A DNA stretch of 64,000 nt from Streptomyces sp. M41(2017) (GCF_002078175.1 NZ_MWFK01000001.1:434001-498000); one strand, 5' to 3'; positions 20,669 to 28,889 are shown, numbered from the stretch's first letter. Notes: generated by a model not told the origin, from the sequence alone. Program-made: numbers and translations.

Positions 20669-21109
20669 ATGGCGATTCAGCGGATGGACAACGTCGGCAT
20701 CGTCGTCGAGGACCTGGACGCCGCCGTCGCGTTCTTCGTGGAACTCGGTATGGAGCTGGAGGGCAGGGCGACGGTCGAGGGCCTCGTCGCCGACCAGTGC
20801 ACCGGACTCGACGGCGTCCGCTGCGACATCGCGATGGTCCGGACCCCGGACGGACACAGCCGCCTCGAACTGGCGAAGTACCGCAGCCCGCTGGCAACCA
20901 GTGCCGGACCGCGCAACCCACCGCACAACATCCTGGGCACGCACCGCGTCATGTTCGCCGTCGACGACATCGAGGACACCGTCGCCCGCCTGCGCCCCCA
21001 CGGCGCCGAACTCGTCGGCGAGATCGCCCGCTTCGAGAACAGCTACCTGCTCTGCTACGTCCGCGGCCCGGAGGGCATCATCGTCGGCTTGGCGGAGCAA
21101 CTGAACTGA
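20669..21109 (+). CDS. VOC (glyoxalase/dioxygenase-fold) family protein
   Basis: The 146-residue protein has two beta-alpha-beta-beta-beta modules: MDNVGIVVEDLDAAVAFFVE at the start and HRVMFAVDDIEDTVARLR in the second half, ending YVRGPEGIIVGLAEQL with the usual Glu ligand. The first metal ligand position (usually His) is Asn. The substrate is unknown; such proteins include glyoxalases, dioxygenases and resistance proteins. AAGGAG precedes the ATG. Confidence 0.85.
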   Translation: MAIQRMDNVGIVVEDLDAAVAFFVELGMELEGRATVEGLVADQCTGLDGVRCDIAMVRTPDGHSRLELAKYRSPLATSAGPRNPPHNILGTHRVMFAVDDIEDTVARLRPHGAELVGEIARFENSYLLCYVRGPEGIIVGLAEQLN

Positions 21110-21247
21110 ACCGGGGCGACGGCCCGTCCAGCACCAGCCGCTCTGCACACGAGGCCATTGCCATCCAGGCGCGAGACGGCCACGCACACGACTCGACTGA
21201 CGACGCGGCACCTGCACAGCGACGGGATCGGGGACGGAGACATGCCG

Positions 21248-21650
21248 CTACCACTTTCGCCACTGATCCGTGATCTCGTACCGCCCGAGTCCGTGAGGGG
21301 TGGTCAGTGCGACGACGTCAACGCCGTGCTCGGTGAGTGAGTGGTCGATGTAGTGGCAAAGTTGCTCGCGCTCGTCGGTTTCGAAGGCGGCTCCGCCGTG
21401 GACTTCGTTCACGGCATTCAGGGCCAGGACGACGCGTTCCACCGCGGCGAAGACCGTCTCGTCACAAGCTCCGTCCAGGTCGGGCAACTCGCGCTCGAAG
21501 GTGTCGAGGACCTCATCTGTCGCAAGTCAGAAGTGTCTCGGGGAACAGCCCAGCCATGGAGGCACACTCGGGATCCAGGGTGCCGGCGGCAAGCGCCTCG
21601 GCTTCCTCGGCCATGCCGTGACGCCAGCTCGTAGTCGGTCTCTCAGCCAT
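21248..21650 (-). pseudogene. Probable frameshifted small gene
   Basis: A minus-strand frame from ATG 21650 reads MAERPTTSWRHGMAEEAEAL and stops at 21513. The frame that continues, from about 21522 to 21248, reads LATDEVLDTFERELPDLDG and on to an 80-residue coding-like body ending ITDQWRKW, but lacks an ATG or good start. Removing one base near 21524 joins them into a single protein of about 130 residues. I infer a frameshift mutation or sequencing error; two overlapping genes cannot be excluded. Confidence 0.45.
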
Positions 21651-21777
21651 GGGGCGGGACCGTACAGGTCGGGACTGACAACGAAGACTGCGTCACGCTG
21701 ACCGGGGAAGCGACGGGCGGCAGGCAGCCCGCGCGATCCCTGCGACGTCGGGAAGTTCGGACGGTCGGACAGGCGAC

Positions 21778-21924
21778 TCACTTCCACCAGACGTGTTGGT
21801 TGGAGCAGCCCCAGACCAAACGGCAGGTTCGACGGTCGTCCTCCTCGCAGTGGCAATGCGCCATCGCGCCAACTTTCAACGGGCCACCGCGTCGGGGACA
21901 GGTTGGCACGGACTCGGACGGCAT
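21778..21924 (-). CDS. Possible 48-residue Cys/His-rich protein
   Basis: The frame from ATG 21924 encodes four to five Cys (TCPRRGG, AHCHCEEDD, RTCRLVWGCSNQHVWWK), a pattern seen in small zinc-ribbon proteins. The ribosome site is weak and no homologue is recalled. It may instead be a remnant. Confidence 0.35.
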   Translation of the reverse strand: MPSESVPTCPRRGGPLKVGAMAHCHCEEDDRRTCRLVWGCSNQHVWWK

Positions 21925-22025
21925 GCCTGCAACGTACCGTTTACTCCGGTCACGCCTCGGAACTGCGTACCTTTGCTCGCACAAATTCTCGGCAGGCGAC
22001 GTGATCGTTCTGGCACGATCTCTCC

Positions 22026-22553
22026 ATGGGAAACACCTGTGCGTGGCCGGTGTTGCGCACCGCAGATCTGACAGATGCGCTGACGCTTGCGGAGAAGTTG
22101 CTTGCGATTGCGTTCTGGTACAGGCCGGAAGCCTGCTTTCTTGACGCCCAGGCACACGATGACGACGTGCTCCGCCGTCTGACAGAGACTCTTCCTGGAG
22201 CAAATGTCAGTTTTTACGGGGAAGAACGTACGGCCCTGCCCGCGAACGTGAGCCTACGCGTGTCGGATCTGGCGCAGGCAGGCCACGCCTTCACTGCGTG
22301 GGCACGCATCACCAGGTGCTACGTCCTGTGGCACGACCTGAAGTGGCCGGCGATTCCGGAGCTCGGGCTGGACGAGGAGTACAAGTACGCCGAATTGCAG
22401 ATCGCGAGCAACAGCCACACGATCCACTGCGAAGAATGGGCAGTCGAGCACACCGTCTTCGTTCATGCCCGACCCGGCCACGACGCGCGAGCTGCTTGGC
22501 TGGCAGCGCAGGTTGGTGCCCGAGTTGTCGGGCCCGCCGAGGATGGGTGGTAG
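22026..22553 (+). CDS. Hypothetical protein beside the tRNA att site
   Basis: The 175-residue soluble protein (MGNTCAWPVLRTADLTDAL at the start) has no domain that I recognise. Its base composition is less G+C-rich than the neighbouring genes, which suggests recent acquisition. It is the last chromosomal gene before the attachment junction. Confidence 0.6.
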   Translation: MGNTCAWPVLRTADLTDALTLAEKLLAIAFWYRPEACFLDAQAHDDDVLRRLTETLPGANVSFYGEERTALPANVSLRVSDLAQAGHAFTAWARITRCYVLWHDLKWPAIPELGLDEEYKYAELQIASNSHTIHCEEWAVEHTVFVHARPGHDARAAWLAAQVGARVVGPAEDGW

Positions 22554-22695
22554 GTGTTCGCCCGCCGGATCGCCAGGCATCGGCCGTCCTCACCGATCAC
22601 CACCCCCGGCTACGGACACTGAAGTGGCCCCCGCGCGACTCATCTGGCACGCAAGGGGCACCCCAGCCCCGGCAACCCCGGCAACCGAAAAAGAT

Positions 22696-22739
22696 CAAGG
22701 CCCAGGCATCCGGCTTCACACCGGCTGACCTGGGCCTTG
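22696..22739. terminator. Terminator downstream of the tRNA-Val locus
   Basis: CAAGGCCCAGG and CCTGGGCCTTG pair perfectly (11 bp) around a loop that holds a second CCGG...CCGG stem. It sits just past the tRNA 3' end and probably terminated the tRNA transcript. Confidence 0.75.
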
Positions 22740-22754
22740 TTCGTGTCCTGGGAC

Positions 22755-22802
22755 TGGTGGGCGCGGACGGTTTCGAACCGCCGACATCCGCCTTGTAAGG
22801 GC
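22755..22802 (-). other. Attachment site: 3' half of a tRNA-Val(TAC) gene
   Basis: On the minus strand the sequence runs CCTTACAAGGCGG, then a T-arm (GGCGG-TTCGAAA-CCGTC) and acceptor end CGCGCCC-A-CCA. That is the anticodon loop (TAC, Val), T-arm and 3' acceptor of a tRNA. The matching 5' half is absent: upstream bases do not form D-arm or acceptor. This is the core duplicated by a tRNA-targeting integrase. Because the 5' side faces the prophage, the intact tRNA should lie at the other prophage end, outside the window. Confidence 0.85.
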
Positions 22803-22820
22803 TTCAGTCCTGGGCGCCTG

Positions 22821-22980
22821 TGGTTCCGAGTGGTTCCGATCTGCACCGAGTGGAGCGAGCCCCTTTCCAGGCTCCGAAATCTGGTGGCTCCGAGTGGTGT
22901 CGAGAGGCTTCGAGGGGACCATGTGGACTCTGCGTGGACTCCGGCCCTCAACGGTCACTCCACGGCCCGGAGTCCACTAA
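22821..22980. repeat. Decamer repeats, candidate integrase arm sites
   Basis: Tandem pairs of TGG(T/C)TCCGAG occur at 22821-22840 and 22885-22904 (second member TGGTGTCGAG). Two GTGGACTC copies lie at about 22923 and 22934, with an inverted GGAGTCCAC at 22970. They lie between the core and the integrase gene, as P-arm sites do. Confidence 0.55.
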
Positions 22981-24247
22981 CCGGCGGCTCGCCCCTGGTC
23001 AGGGCGTCCCGCACGTTCTCTCGCGCACCCTCGCTCTCGTGCGTGTAGATCCACGTCACTTTGCCCCCGCGCTTCTGGCCGAGGAAGCGCTGAGCGTCGA
23101 CTTCTTTGACGCCCGCGTGGTGCAGGCGGCTGGTGACGTCGTGCCGGTACTCGTACGGCCTTGGCCACCACTCCGGCCGCCCCGTCTCCGGATCCGTCAC
23201 CATTCGCGCGACACCGGCCTGCACGCAGGCACGTCGCCAGGGGCGACGAATGTTGTTGATGTTCAACGCTGCGCCGCGAGGCCCGCGGAAGATGAGCTCC
23301 TTCACCTGGACGTCAGTGCCGTCGCCGATGGCGGAGCGCGTCTTCACCGGCTTCCACCGCTCGACCATCCATTGCACCGCGTCCCACGCGGTCGGCGTGA
23401 GCGGCACCGCGCGGTACCCGGCCTCGGTCTTCGGCTTGGCCTGACGGACCAGGCGGCCGCCGTCGCTGATGAGGATTTCCTTGATGTACAGGACGCGTTC
23501 GTCCTCGTCGAGGCAGTGCAGCCGTGCGCCGGCCACCTCGCCGGGGCGCATGGCCGTCTCGTAGGCGAAGTCCCGGAAGATGCGCTGGTAGTACTCCGGC
23601 AACGCGGCGTGGATCAGGTCGTACTGCGCAGCCGTCGGCGGCTTCACGTCGTCGGGATGCTTCACCGGCTTGGTCGCCGTCATCGTCAGGTGTGTCGCCG
23701 GGTTGGTGGTGATCCGCTCGCCGTCTTTGATGGCCGCGTCGAGCAGTGCGAAGAGCAGCTCCTTCGTCTTCTTCTGCGTCTCCCAGCCCTTCACGCTGGC
23801 GGTCAGCCACTTCTGCAGTGCCATGTACTCGAGTTTGTTGAGGGGGTAGTCCCCCCACTGGGGCTTGATGTGCTTGCGCCAGAGGCCGAGCTTGCGGTTC
23901 CGGGTGGTGGTGGTGACCTTCTTCTGCTCAACCTCCCAGAACTCTTCCCACCACGCGGCGAGCGTGATCTTGCCGCGCTCCGGGTTCCGGTACGTCCGCT
24001 CGCGGACCTCTGTCCGGACCTTGTCGAGGAAAGCTTCGGCCGCCTTCTTCCCGCCGTCCTCAATGGCGTAGTTCCTCGCCTTCTGCTTCCCGGCGGGGTC
24101 CCGGTAGCGGGCCTGCCAGGACCCGATGCAGTCGCGGCGCCCGCGCCGCTCGCCGTACTCCGCCGGCGGGAACTCGGCCAGGCAGAGGGCGCATCCGCAG
24201 AGCTTGCTGCGGATCTGTCGAGGGTTGTTCTGTGCCCTACGCGGCAT
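22955..24247 (-). CDS. int: Phage tyrosine integrase
   Basis: The 430-residue protein has an N-terminal Cys-containing segment (LCGCALCLAEF), a SAM-like core-binding domain (residues about 90-190, ITLAAWWEEFWEVEQKK) and a C-terminal catalytic domain. The first catalytic Arg is in ETAMRPGEVAGARL, the second in PYEYRHDVTSRLHHAG, and the nucleophile Tyr in TWIYTHE. The usual HxxR His is Tyr (YEYR) and the LGH His is Gln (LGQK). GGAGG precedes ATG 24247. It lies beside the tRNA core, so it catalyses site-specific integration and excision. Confidence 0.93.
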   Translation of the reverse strand: MPRRAQNNPRQIRSKLCGCALCLAEFPPAEYGERRGRRDCIGSWQARYRDPAGKQKARNYAIEDGGKKAAEAFLDKVRTEVRERTYRNPERGKITLAAWWEEFWEVEQKKVTTTTRNRKLGLWRKHIKPQWGDYPLNKLEYMALQKWLTASVKGWETQKKTKELLFALLDAAIKDGERITTNPATHLTMTATKPVKHPDDVKPPTAAQYDLIHAALPEYYQRIFRDFAYETAMRPGEVAGARLHCLDEDERVLYIKEILISDGGRLVRQAKPKTEAGYRAVPLTPTAWDAVQWMVERWKPVKTRSAIGDGTDVQVKELIFRGPRGAALNINNIRRPWRRACVQAGVARMVTDPETGRPEWWPRPYEYRHDVTSRLHHAGVKEVDAQRFLGQKRGGKVTWIYTHESEGARENVRDALTRGEPPVSGLRAVE

Positions 24248-24282
24248 CTTGCGCCTCCGCGATGGACGTTGGGGCGTTGGGG

Positions 24283-24531
24283 CTACGCTCCATGCTTGAT
24301 CACCTGCTCGTTACGTCGCTGTTGGGGTACGCGAGGGAGCAGGTTCACCGGCTCCCCGCACCAGCAGACTGCACCCAATTCGGGCTGCACCACGGCGAGT
24401 TGAGCAAGAACGGCCCGAACGGCTGTGACCGTATGTACGCGGCTGACAGAGGCGGGCAGCGTAATGGTGCGCGTCGAAGGATCGAACAGGCGGGGCGTAG
24501 CACGCGAAGAGAATCGGACGCGGACGCACAT
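24283..24531 (-). CDS. Small conserved phage/ICE protein next to integrase
   Basis: The 82-residue protein contains FDPSTRTITLPASVS, then AVRAVLAQLAVVQPELGAVC and CWCGEPVNLLP. Similar small proteins accompany integrases and early genes of Streptomyces mobile elements. It might be an excision or regulatory factor, but no HTH is evident. It precedes int by 35 bp on the same strand, so the two are likely co-transcribed. Confidence 0.6.
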   Translation of the reverse strand: MCVRVRFSSRATPRLFDPSTRTITLPASVSRVHTVTAVRAVLAQLAVVQPELGAVCWCGEPVNLLPRVPQQRRNEQVIKHGA

Positions 24532-24720
24532 AGATACCCCCGGGATCGCAGGTAGATCGGGACCTGGAGCCGAAGGGGGAGGGCATCGGCCGTGCGATCG
24601 ACCGTACCCCCAAGTGGTGGATTTTTCGACCAGTGGGAAGCGTGTTGTTGATCGGATCTAACGGTGAGTGACGGGATCCGTTTTACGGAGACCTACGAGC
24701 CAGCCAGATGGTTGTACGGC

Positions 24721-25086
24721 TCAGCGATTTGAGCGATTCGAGTCTCGCACCGCGCGCATCTGGATCTCGAAGCTCTCCTGTTGATCCTCGGTGAGCCCCC
24801 TCATGACCTCGAGGAGGCGCTCTTCCCGATCAGGGCTCAGCGGGCCGGGCACTTTCCGGCCGGCGGCGTCAGACAGGCGCTTGGCCGAGTACTTAGGGAA
24901 GGCTTGCGCGAGGCGAGCGATGGCCTCGTCGCGAGGCACGCGCTTGCGGTGCACCCAGGTGTTGACGGTAGCTGGGGAGACGTTAATCCTTCGCGCGATC
25001 TCGCTGTCGCTGACCTGGTACTCAGCCTTGAGTGCTGCGAGAGCCTGCGCGAAGTCCTCGACGGGGGGATTGTCCTCGGTCTCCAC
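24721..25086 (-). CDS. XRE-type HTH protein, probable prophage repressor
   Basis: The 121-residue protein has a Cro/CI-type HTH at residues about 12-55 (YQVSDSEIARRINVSPATVN then TWVHRKRVP), followed by a short charged C-terminus without a peptidase domain. It is divergent from the right-going early genes. Together with the inverted repeat upstream of its start, this is the layout of a lysogeny repressor. Confidence 0.75.
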   Translation of the reverse strand: METEDNPPVEDFAQALAALKAEYQVSDSEIARRINVSPATVNTWVHRKRVPRDEAIARLAQAFPKYSAKRLSDAAGRKVPGPLSPDREERLLEVMRGLTEDQQESFEIQMRAVRDSNRSNR

Positions 25087-25105
25087 GCGCCCAAGATTGC
25101 CCTGT

Positions 25106-25138
25106 CGCTTCTACTTTAGGCAAGCGAAAGTAGAAGCG
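25106..25138. promoter_or_regulatory. Inverted repeat, candidate repressor operator
   Basis: The 12-bp arms CGCTTCTACTTT and AAAGTAGAAGCG are perfect, with a 9-bp spacer, 20 bp upstream of the XRE gene's start. The A+T-rich arms stand out in this genome. Confidence 0.65.
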
Positions 25139-25278
25139 TGGCGCAAAGCCGTGCAGCGCGCGACCTCCCCGTCACGCGCCGTATTACCTAGTCATATGTC
25201 GAAGGCTCAACCACCCTAGAACACGCTTTCGATCAATGCACCCCACTGCGACGTCTCGGCATTTCTCGGCACCGCTCG

Positions 25279-25307
25279 TTGACAGGCTTCAACTTCAACT
25301 GTAGAAA
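25279..25307 (+). promoter_or_regulatory. Right-going early promoter overlapping operator copy 1
   Basis: TTGACA at 25279-25284 and TAGAAA at 25302-25307 are separated by 17 bp, a consensus vegetative promoter. The spacer and -10 are made of TTCAACTTCAACTGTAGAAA (25288-25307), which recurs at 25630-25649. Confidence 0.75.
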
Positions 25308-25363
25308 TGGCGCATCATCCCGGAAGCGGGGAGAACTCAGACACCACCTGGCACGGGGTACAC

Positions 25364-25681
25364 ATGCCGAAACTCCACCGCAAGGGCGAAGGCAGGCCAC
25401 TCAGAGAGGCCATGGAGCGGGCGGGACTCACAGGTCCGGAGCTCGCCGAGGCCACGAAGGAAGTGGATCCGACCGGCAAGGGCATCAGCCCAGCGACGGT
25501 CGGCCGCCTCGCCGGACGCGGGAAAACCGCTCGCGATCGCTGCGAGTTGGACACCGCCTGGTTCGTCGCCGAAGCGCTACACCGGAGGACGAACGCCCCC
25601 CTCCAGGACCTTTTTGCTATGCCCCCACATTCAACATCAACTGTAGAAAGGTCAAGGTCCTCCGATGCCGAAGAAGGCTGA
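25364..25681 (+). CDS. HTH regulatory protein, early prophage gene
   Basis: The 105-residue protein has an XRE-like fold: LREAMERAGLTGPELAEAT, then GISPATVGRLAGRGK as recognition helix. Start ATG 25364 is preferred, because ATG 25307 lies inside the -10 element. It is a candidate Cro-like or early regulator. Its 3' end spans the second operator copy and overlaps the next gene by 17 bp. Confidence 0.65.
   Translation: MPKLHRKGEGRPLREAMERAGLTGPELAEATKEVDPTGKGISPATVGRLAGRGKTARDRCELDTAWFVAEALHRRTNAPLQDLFAMPPHSTSTVERSRSSDAEEG
25630..25649 (+). promoter_or_regulatory. Second copy of the 20-bp operator-like repeat
   Basis: TTCAACATCAACTGTAGAAA differs from the copy at 25288-25307 by one base. It lies 15 bp before the next ATG and contributes its AAAGG ribosome site, so binding here could affect translation or transcription of the HTH gene. 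Confidence 0.55.
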
Positions 25682-25913
25682 ACGTCGCGTCCCCCTCCCG
25701 GCCGGCCTCATCCCCCTGCTGAGCCAGAAGGAACTGGAGACCTACTACGGCGTCTCCGACTGGACGGTCCTCCGGTGGATCGAGGCGGGAATGCCCGTCG
25801 AGCCGATGCGCGTCACCGGCGGCCAGAAGGCTGCACGCCGTTTCGACTTGACCGAGGTCAAGGCCTGGATGGCCGAGCACGAGCGCTCCACCCAGCTCGT
25901 GGCCACCGCCTGA
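25665..25913 (+). CDS. Excisionase-like winged-helix DNA-binding protein
   Basis: The 82-residue protein has LLSQKELETYYGVSDWTVLR and WIEAGMPVEPMRV, then RRFDLTEVKAWMAEHE. This is the HTH_17/Xis-like layout (helix-turn-helix, wing, C-terminal helix). It probably acts as a recombination directionality factor or an early regulator. It is not adjacent to int, which favours a regulator slightly less strongly than position would. Confidence 0.65.
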   Translation: MPKKAERRVPLPAGLIPLLSQKELETYYGVSDWTVLRWIEAGMPVEPMRVTGGQKAARRFDLTEVKAWMAEHERSTQLVATA

Positions 25914-26038
25914 CCTTCCCCCGCCGTCGCGCCGCTCGACACCGGCCGCAACGAAAACGGGGCCGCATACAGACCCTGGCCGGTCCGCTGCAGCCCCGCT
26001 CGAAATCGCTCACCTCACCACTCAGGAATGAGGTTCAC

Positions 26039-26569
26039 GTGCAAGAGAGTATCCGGACCCTGCACCCCGCGCCCAGCGCGCCGGATGACCCGAGAGTGCC
26101 GGCCCCGCCCGTCGATCCGGCGCGCGTCGCGTACCAGCGGGCGTCGGCCCTGGCCACGCGCATCGTCGCCCGGACGACCGTGCTGCCCCGCGCCATAGAG
26201 CAGTTCGAGGAGCTCGTCGGCGTCTACAGCATCCGCTTCCACTTCGGCAGCAATCTCGAAGGCGGCCGCGGAGTCCTCGAGATCGCTGCCCTCGCTGACA
26301 CGCCCGTGCTGCAGGAGCAGTCGGACCCGACCGGCCTGCACGGCGTGTTCGTCGAGACGCGAGCCGCGCTCGGCGGAGTCAACATCATCGCCCGGGCGCT
26401 GCTGTCGGTCGACGATGCCGCCCGGCTGCACGGCGACCCTGCCCCGGCCACCTCTGACGAGCGGCCCGCCGCTTCCTCGCCGCCGATGCCGGCGGCCGAG
26501 CCCGTACCGCTGGGCGCCAGCGTGATCGCGGTCGTCCCCGTCGTCGCGGCCGCGGACGGCGCGCAGTGA
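26039..26569 (+). CDS. Hypothetical prophage early protein
   Basis: The 176-residue protein has a GTG start at 26039. The middle (VGVYSIRFHFGSNLEGGRGV) looks like a small alpha/beta domain, and the Ala/Pro-rich C-terminus looks disordered. It overlaps the next gene by 4 bases (GTGA). Function is unknown. Confidence 0.6.
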   Translation: MQESIRTLHPAPSAPDDPRVPAPPVDPARVAYQRASALATRIVARTTVLPRAIEQFEELVGVYSIRFHFGSNLEGGRGVLEIAALADTPVLQEQSDPTGLHGVFVETRAALGGVNIIARALLSVDDAARLHGDPAPATSDERPAASSPPMPAAEPVPLGASVIAVVPVVAAADGAQ

Positions 26570-27132
26570 GCCGGGGCCTGCAGCAGCAGCTGCTTGCCCG
26601 GCTCGACTCCGCGGCCGCCGCTCTCGACCTGCCGCTGACTCGCGAGCACCTCGAGCGCCTGGCCGTCGAACTCACCCCCGACGTCGCCGCGATGCTCGGC
26701 AAGAACGGTGCGACGGTCAGCCGTTTCACGGTCGCTACGAACGCGCTGGCCGAAGACAGCGACGGAGGCGAGCGCCACGTCCGCGAGTTCGCGGGCTGCA
26801 CGCTGAGCATCCGGTCGGACGTCGCCGAGGACGCTCCCGCCGCGCTCCTGGGTCTCGAGCTGCAGCGCCAGCAGCGCGACGTCCTGGCGCTGGACGTGCC
26901 CACGGCGACGAGCCTGGTCGTCACCGTCCGCCCCCGATCGCCGCAGGCCTGGGGCTGGTGGCTCGACAAGTTCGAGGCCACCACCTGCTCGCCGGAGCAG
27001 CCGTGCGGCACGACGACCACCGGGCACTACGGCGACATCGCGGTCGAGCTGCGCGGCGAGGGCGTCCCCGACCTCCTCGCCACCAAGAGCGCAGCACGGC
27101 TGGGCCCTTTCATGGCCGGCCACCCGTGGTGA
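26566..27132 (+). CDS. Hypothetical prophage early protein
   Basis: The 188-residue protein (SRGLQQQLLARLDSAAAAL at the start, with WGWWLDKFEATTCSPEQPC near residue 130) has no recognised domain. The GTG start overlaps the previous stop, and the next gene overlaps in the same way. Confidence 0.6.
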   Translation: MSRGLQQQLLARLDSAAAALDLPLTREHLERLAVELTPDVAAMLGKNGATVSRFTVATNALAEDSDGGERHVREFAGCTLSIRSDVAEDAPAALLGLELQRQQRDVLALDVPTATSLVVTVRPRSPQAWGWWLDKFEATTCSPEQPCGTTTTGHYGDIAVELRGEGVPDLLATKSAARLGPFMAGHPW

Positions 27133-27446
27133 GCACCGTGACGAGCACGGCCGAGTGGATCGGCTCCGGCGTCCTCGGCGTCAGCGCACTCGCGCTGGTC
27201 GCCGTGGCCGCCCGACTCGGTGCTTCGTCCGCGCACGCCGGTGCTGACCTCGAGCAGGCCGCGTACGTCGCCCGCCGTGACGCCGCGACGCCGCCGCCCG
27301 CTCCGGCCCCCGTCCCCTTCGAGATCCCGCCCATGCCCGACCGTCCGCCGGCCGACACCGCCAACGACCAGACCCTCAGCCTCCGCGAGGACGAGGTGAA
27401 GGCGTATCGCGCCCGCCACGCAAAGGGACAGCCCGTATGCACCTGA
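27129..27446 (+). CDS. Single-TM hypothetical protein
   Basis: The 105-residue protein has one TM helix (SGVLGVSALALVAVAARLG), a Pro-rich middle and a charged C-terminus. It starts at GTG 27129 overlapping the previous stop, and its end overlaps the next gene by 10 bp. Confidence 0.6.
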   Translation: MSTVTSTAEWIGSGVLGVSALALVAVAARLGASSAHAGADLEQAAYVARRDAATPPPAPAPVPFEIPPMPDRPPADTANDQTLSLREDEVKAYRARHAKGQPVCT

Positions 27447-28048
27447 TCGAAGACCTGTACCTCGGATGGCAGCCGCTGTCCCACACCGTCGACTGTCCGC
27501 GCCCCACTTGGGACGTCGTCGAGGAACGCCGTGACGAGGGCGCCCGCATCGTCTCGACCGGCGCCGAGCAGCACGCCTGCCCCAATGACGTGTGCTCCCA
27601 CTCCGACACGTTTCGCCGCGTCCAGTTGCGGCTGCTGTGCCGCGACTGCGGAACCGTCCGGACCGTCACCGGCGAGAGCCTCACCCACGTGGTCAGCAGC
27701 GTCACGGACAGCGGCTGGGGCCAGGCGCCGACCGAACGGGCTGGCCTGTGGCTGTGGCCCGGACAGCCCGTCATCCAGGGCGGCGAGGCACGCGACTACC
27801 TCGTCACCCGCGAGCACGCCGAGACCGTCAGCACCGAGAACCTGCTCGGGATCATCACCCGCTACCGCGACGCCAGCGGCGCACCGCAGTGGATCGCTGG
27901 CGCCCTTCCGGACGCGGCCGGCGCGCACCAGGTCCACAGCCTCCGCTGGCGCTACAGCAGCAACGGCCTCGACGACCTGGACGCGGCCGCCGCCTGGATC
28001 GCGGCCGCCGAGACTCGCACGCACCGCCCGCTGGTGGTGGCCGTCTGA
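27437..28048 (+). CDS. Zinc-ribbon-like hypothetical protein
   Basis: The 203-residue protein has four Cys arranged as HACPNDVCSH and LLCRDCG about 30 residues apart, probably binding zinc. The rest is mixed alpha/beta (GLWLWPGQPVI, DDLDAAAAWIAAAE). Proteins of this shape recur in Streptomyces prophages; function is unknown. Confidence 0.6.
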   Translation: MHLIEDLYLGWQPLSHTVDCPRPTWDVVEERRDEGARIVSTGAEQHACPNDVCSHSDTFRRVQLRLLCRDCGTVRTVTGESLTHVVSSVTDSGWGQAPTERAGLWLWPGQPVIQGGEARDYLVTREHAETVSTENLLGIITRYRDASGAPQWIAGALPDAAGAHQVHSLRWRYSSNGLDDLDAAAAWIAAAETRTHRPLVVAV

Positions 28049-28362
28049 TGCGTGAGCGATCGCAGCGTCCTCGACTGCCCGAGACCAGCGCCCGGCAGCG
28101 CCAGACTGCGAAGGCCTGGAACGGCGGGCTCGTCGGTGAGAGCCGCGCGCCTGAGCAGACCGGCGTCGTCCAGACGTGCACGGTCGACGGTTGCGGCAGT
28201 CCGGCCACCCGGCGCAGCACCCGGTCCAGCATGGTGAAGGTCCACGGTTCCGCCGACGGCGCGGCGGCGCACTGGTACTGCGTTGACCGCTGTGCCGCGC
28301 TCGCCCGGGCCCGGGCCGACCTCCGGGCCATCCCTATGCGCCGCGGCGGTGAGAGCCGATGA
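28048..28362 (+). CDS. Small Cys-rich hypothetical protein
   Basis: The 104-residue protein has TCTVDGCGSPATRR and HWYCVDRCAAL, two Cys pairs that could form a zinc ribbon. It starts at an ATG overlapping the previous stop by one base. Confidence 0.6.
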   Translation: MRERSQRPRLPETSARQRQTAKAWNGGLVGESRAPEQTGVVQTCTVDGCGSPATRRSTRSSMVKVHGSADGAAAHWYCVDRCAALARARADLRAIPMRRGGESR

Positions 28363-28889
28363 TCTCCCGCGCCCAGCGCATCGCCGCGGTACTGCGCGAC
28401 CCGAAGGCCGTACGCGAGCCGCTCGCGGTCGAGTTGCGCGGCACGGTCGTGCAGATGGTCGGCCCTAGTACGTCCCACCCGACGTGGACGGCGACCCCGG
28501 AGGTTCTGGCGGCCGCGATCGACAGCGCCCTGCAGAAGGACACCCCGACCGGCACGAGCACCACGCCGCGAGGGACGGAGTTCACTGCCCGCGCCGAGAT
28601 CCTCGCCGTCCTCGAAGACGCCGGCTACAACGCGGCGGCCGCCGCCGAGCTCCTCGGCCGCGCCCACCGCGAGCCTCGTACCGACCCGCCCGACACCGAG
28701 TTCGTCGAGACCCTCGCGGGCGGCCACGCGCTGACGGTCGAGTTCGGCGACTGCGAGTTCATCGGCACCTGCCAGTGCGGCCGCCTCCTCGGCCGCATCA
28801 CCCAGGCCGGATCCGTCGACCAACTCGCCGGCCTGTGGGAGCGCCACACCACCACCGAACTCCAGGCCCGCCCGAACGGAGCGTCATGA
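28359..28889 (+). CDS. Hypothetical protein with CxC motif
   Basis: The 176-residue protein has a helical middle (EILAVLEDAGYNAAAAAELL) and a C-terminal CEFIGTCQCGRLLGRI segment. ATGA overlaps join it to both neighbours. Function is unknown. Confidence 0.6.
   Translation: MISRAQRIAAVLRDPKAVREPLAVELRGTVVQMVGPSTSHPTWTATPEVLAAAIDSALQKDTPTGTSTTPRGTEFTARAEILAVLEDAGYNAAAAAELLGRAHREPRTDPPDTEFVETLAGGHALTVEFGDCEFIGTCQCGRLLGRITQAGSVDQLAGLWERHTTTELQARPNGAS

Noticed and set aside
22755..22802. A complete tRNA gene
   Set aside because: Only the anticodon loop, T-arm and 3' acceptor are present; the 5' half cannot be folded from adjacent bases.
24532..24720. Possible gene or terminator between the small int-linked gene and the XRE gene
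   Set aside because: Only a weak AACGG...CCGTT pairing and no open frame with a start; nothing can be supported.
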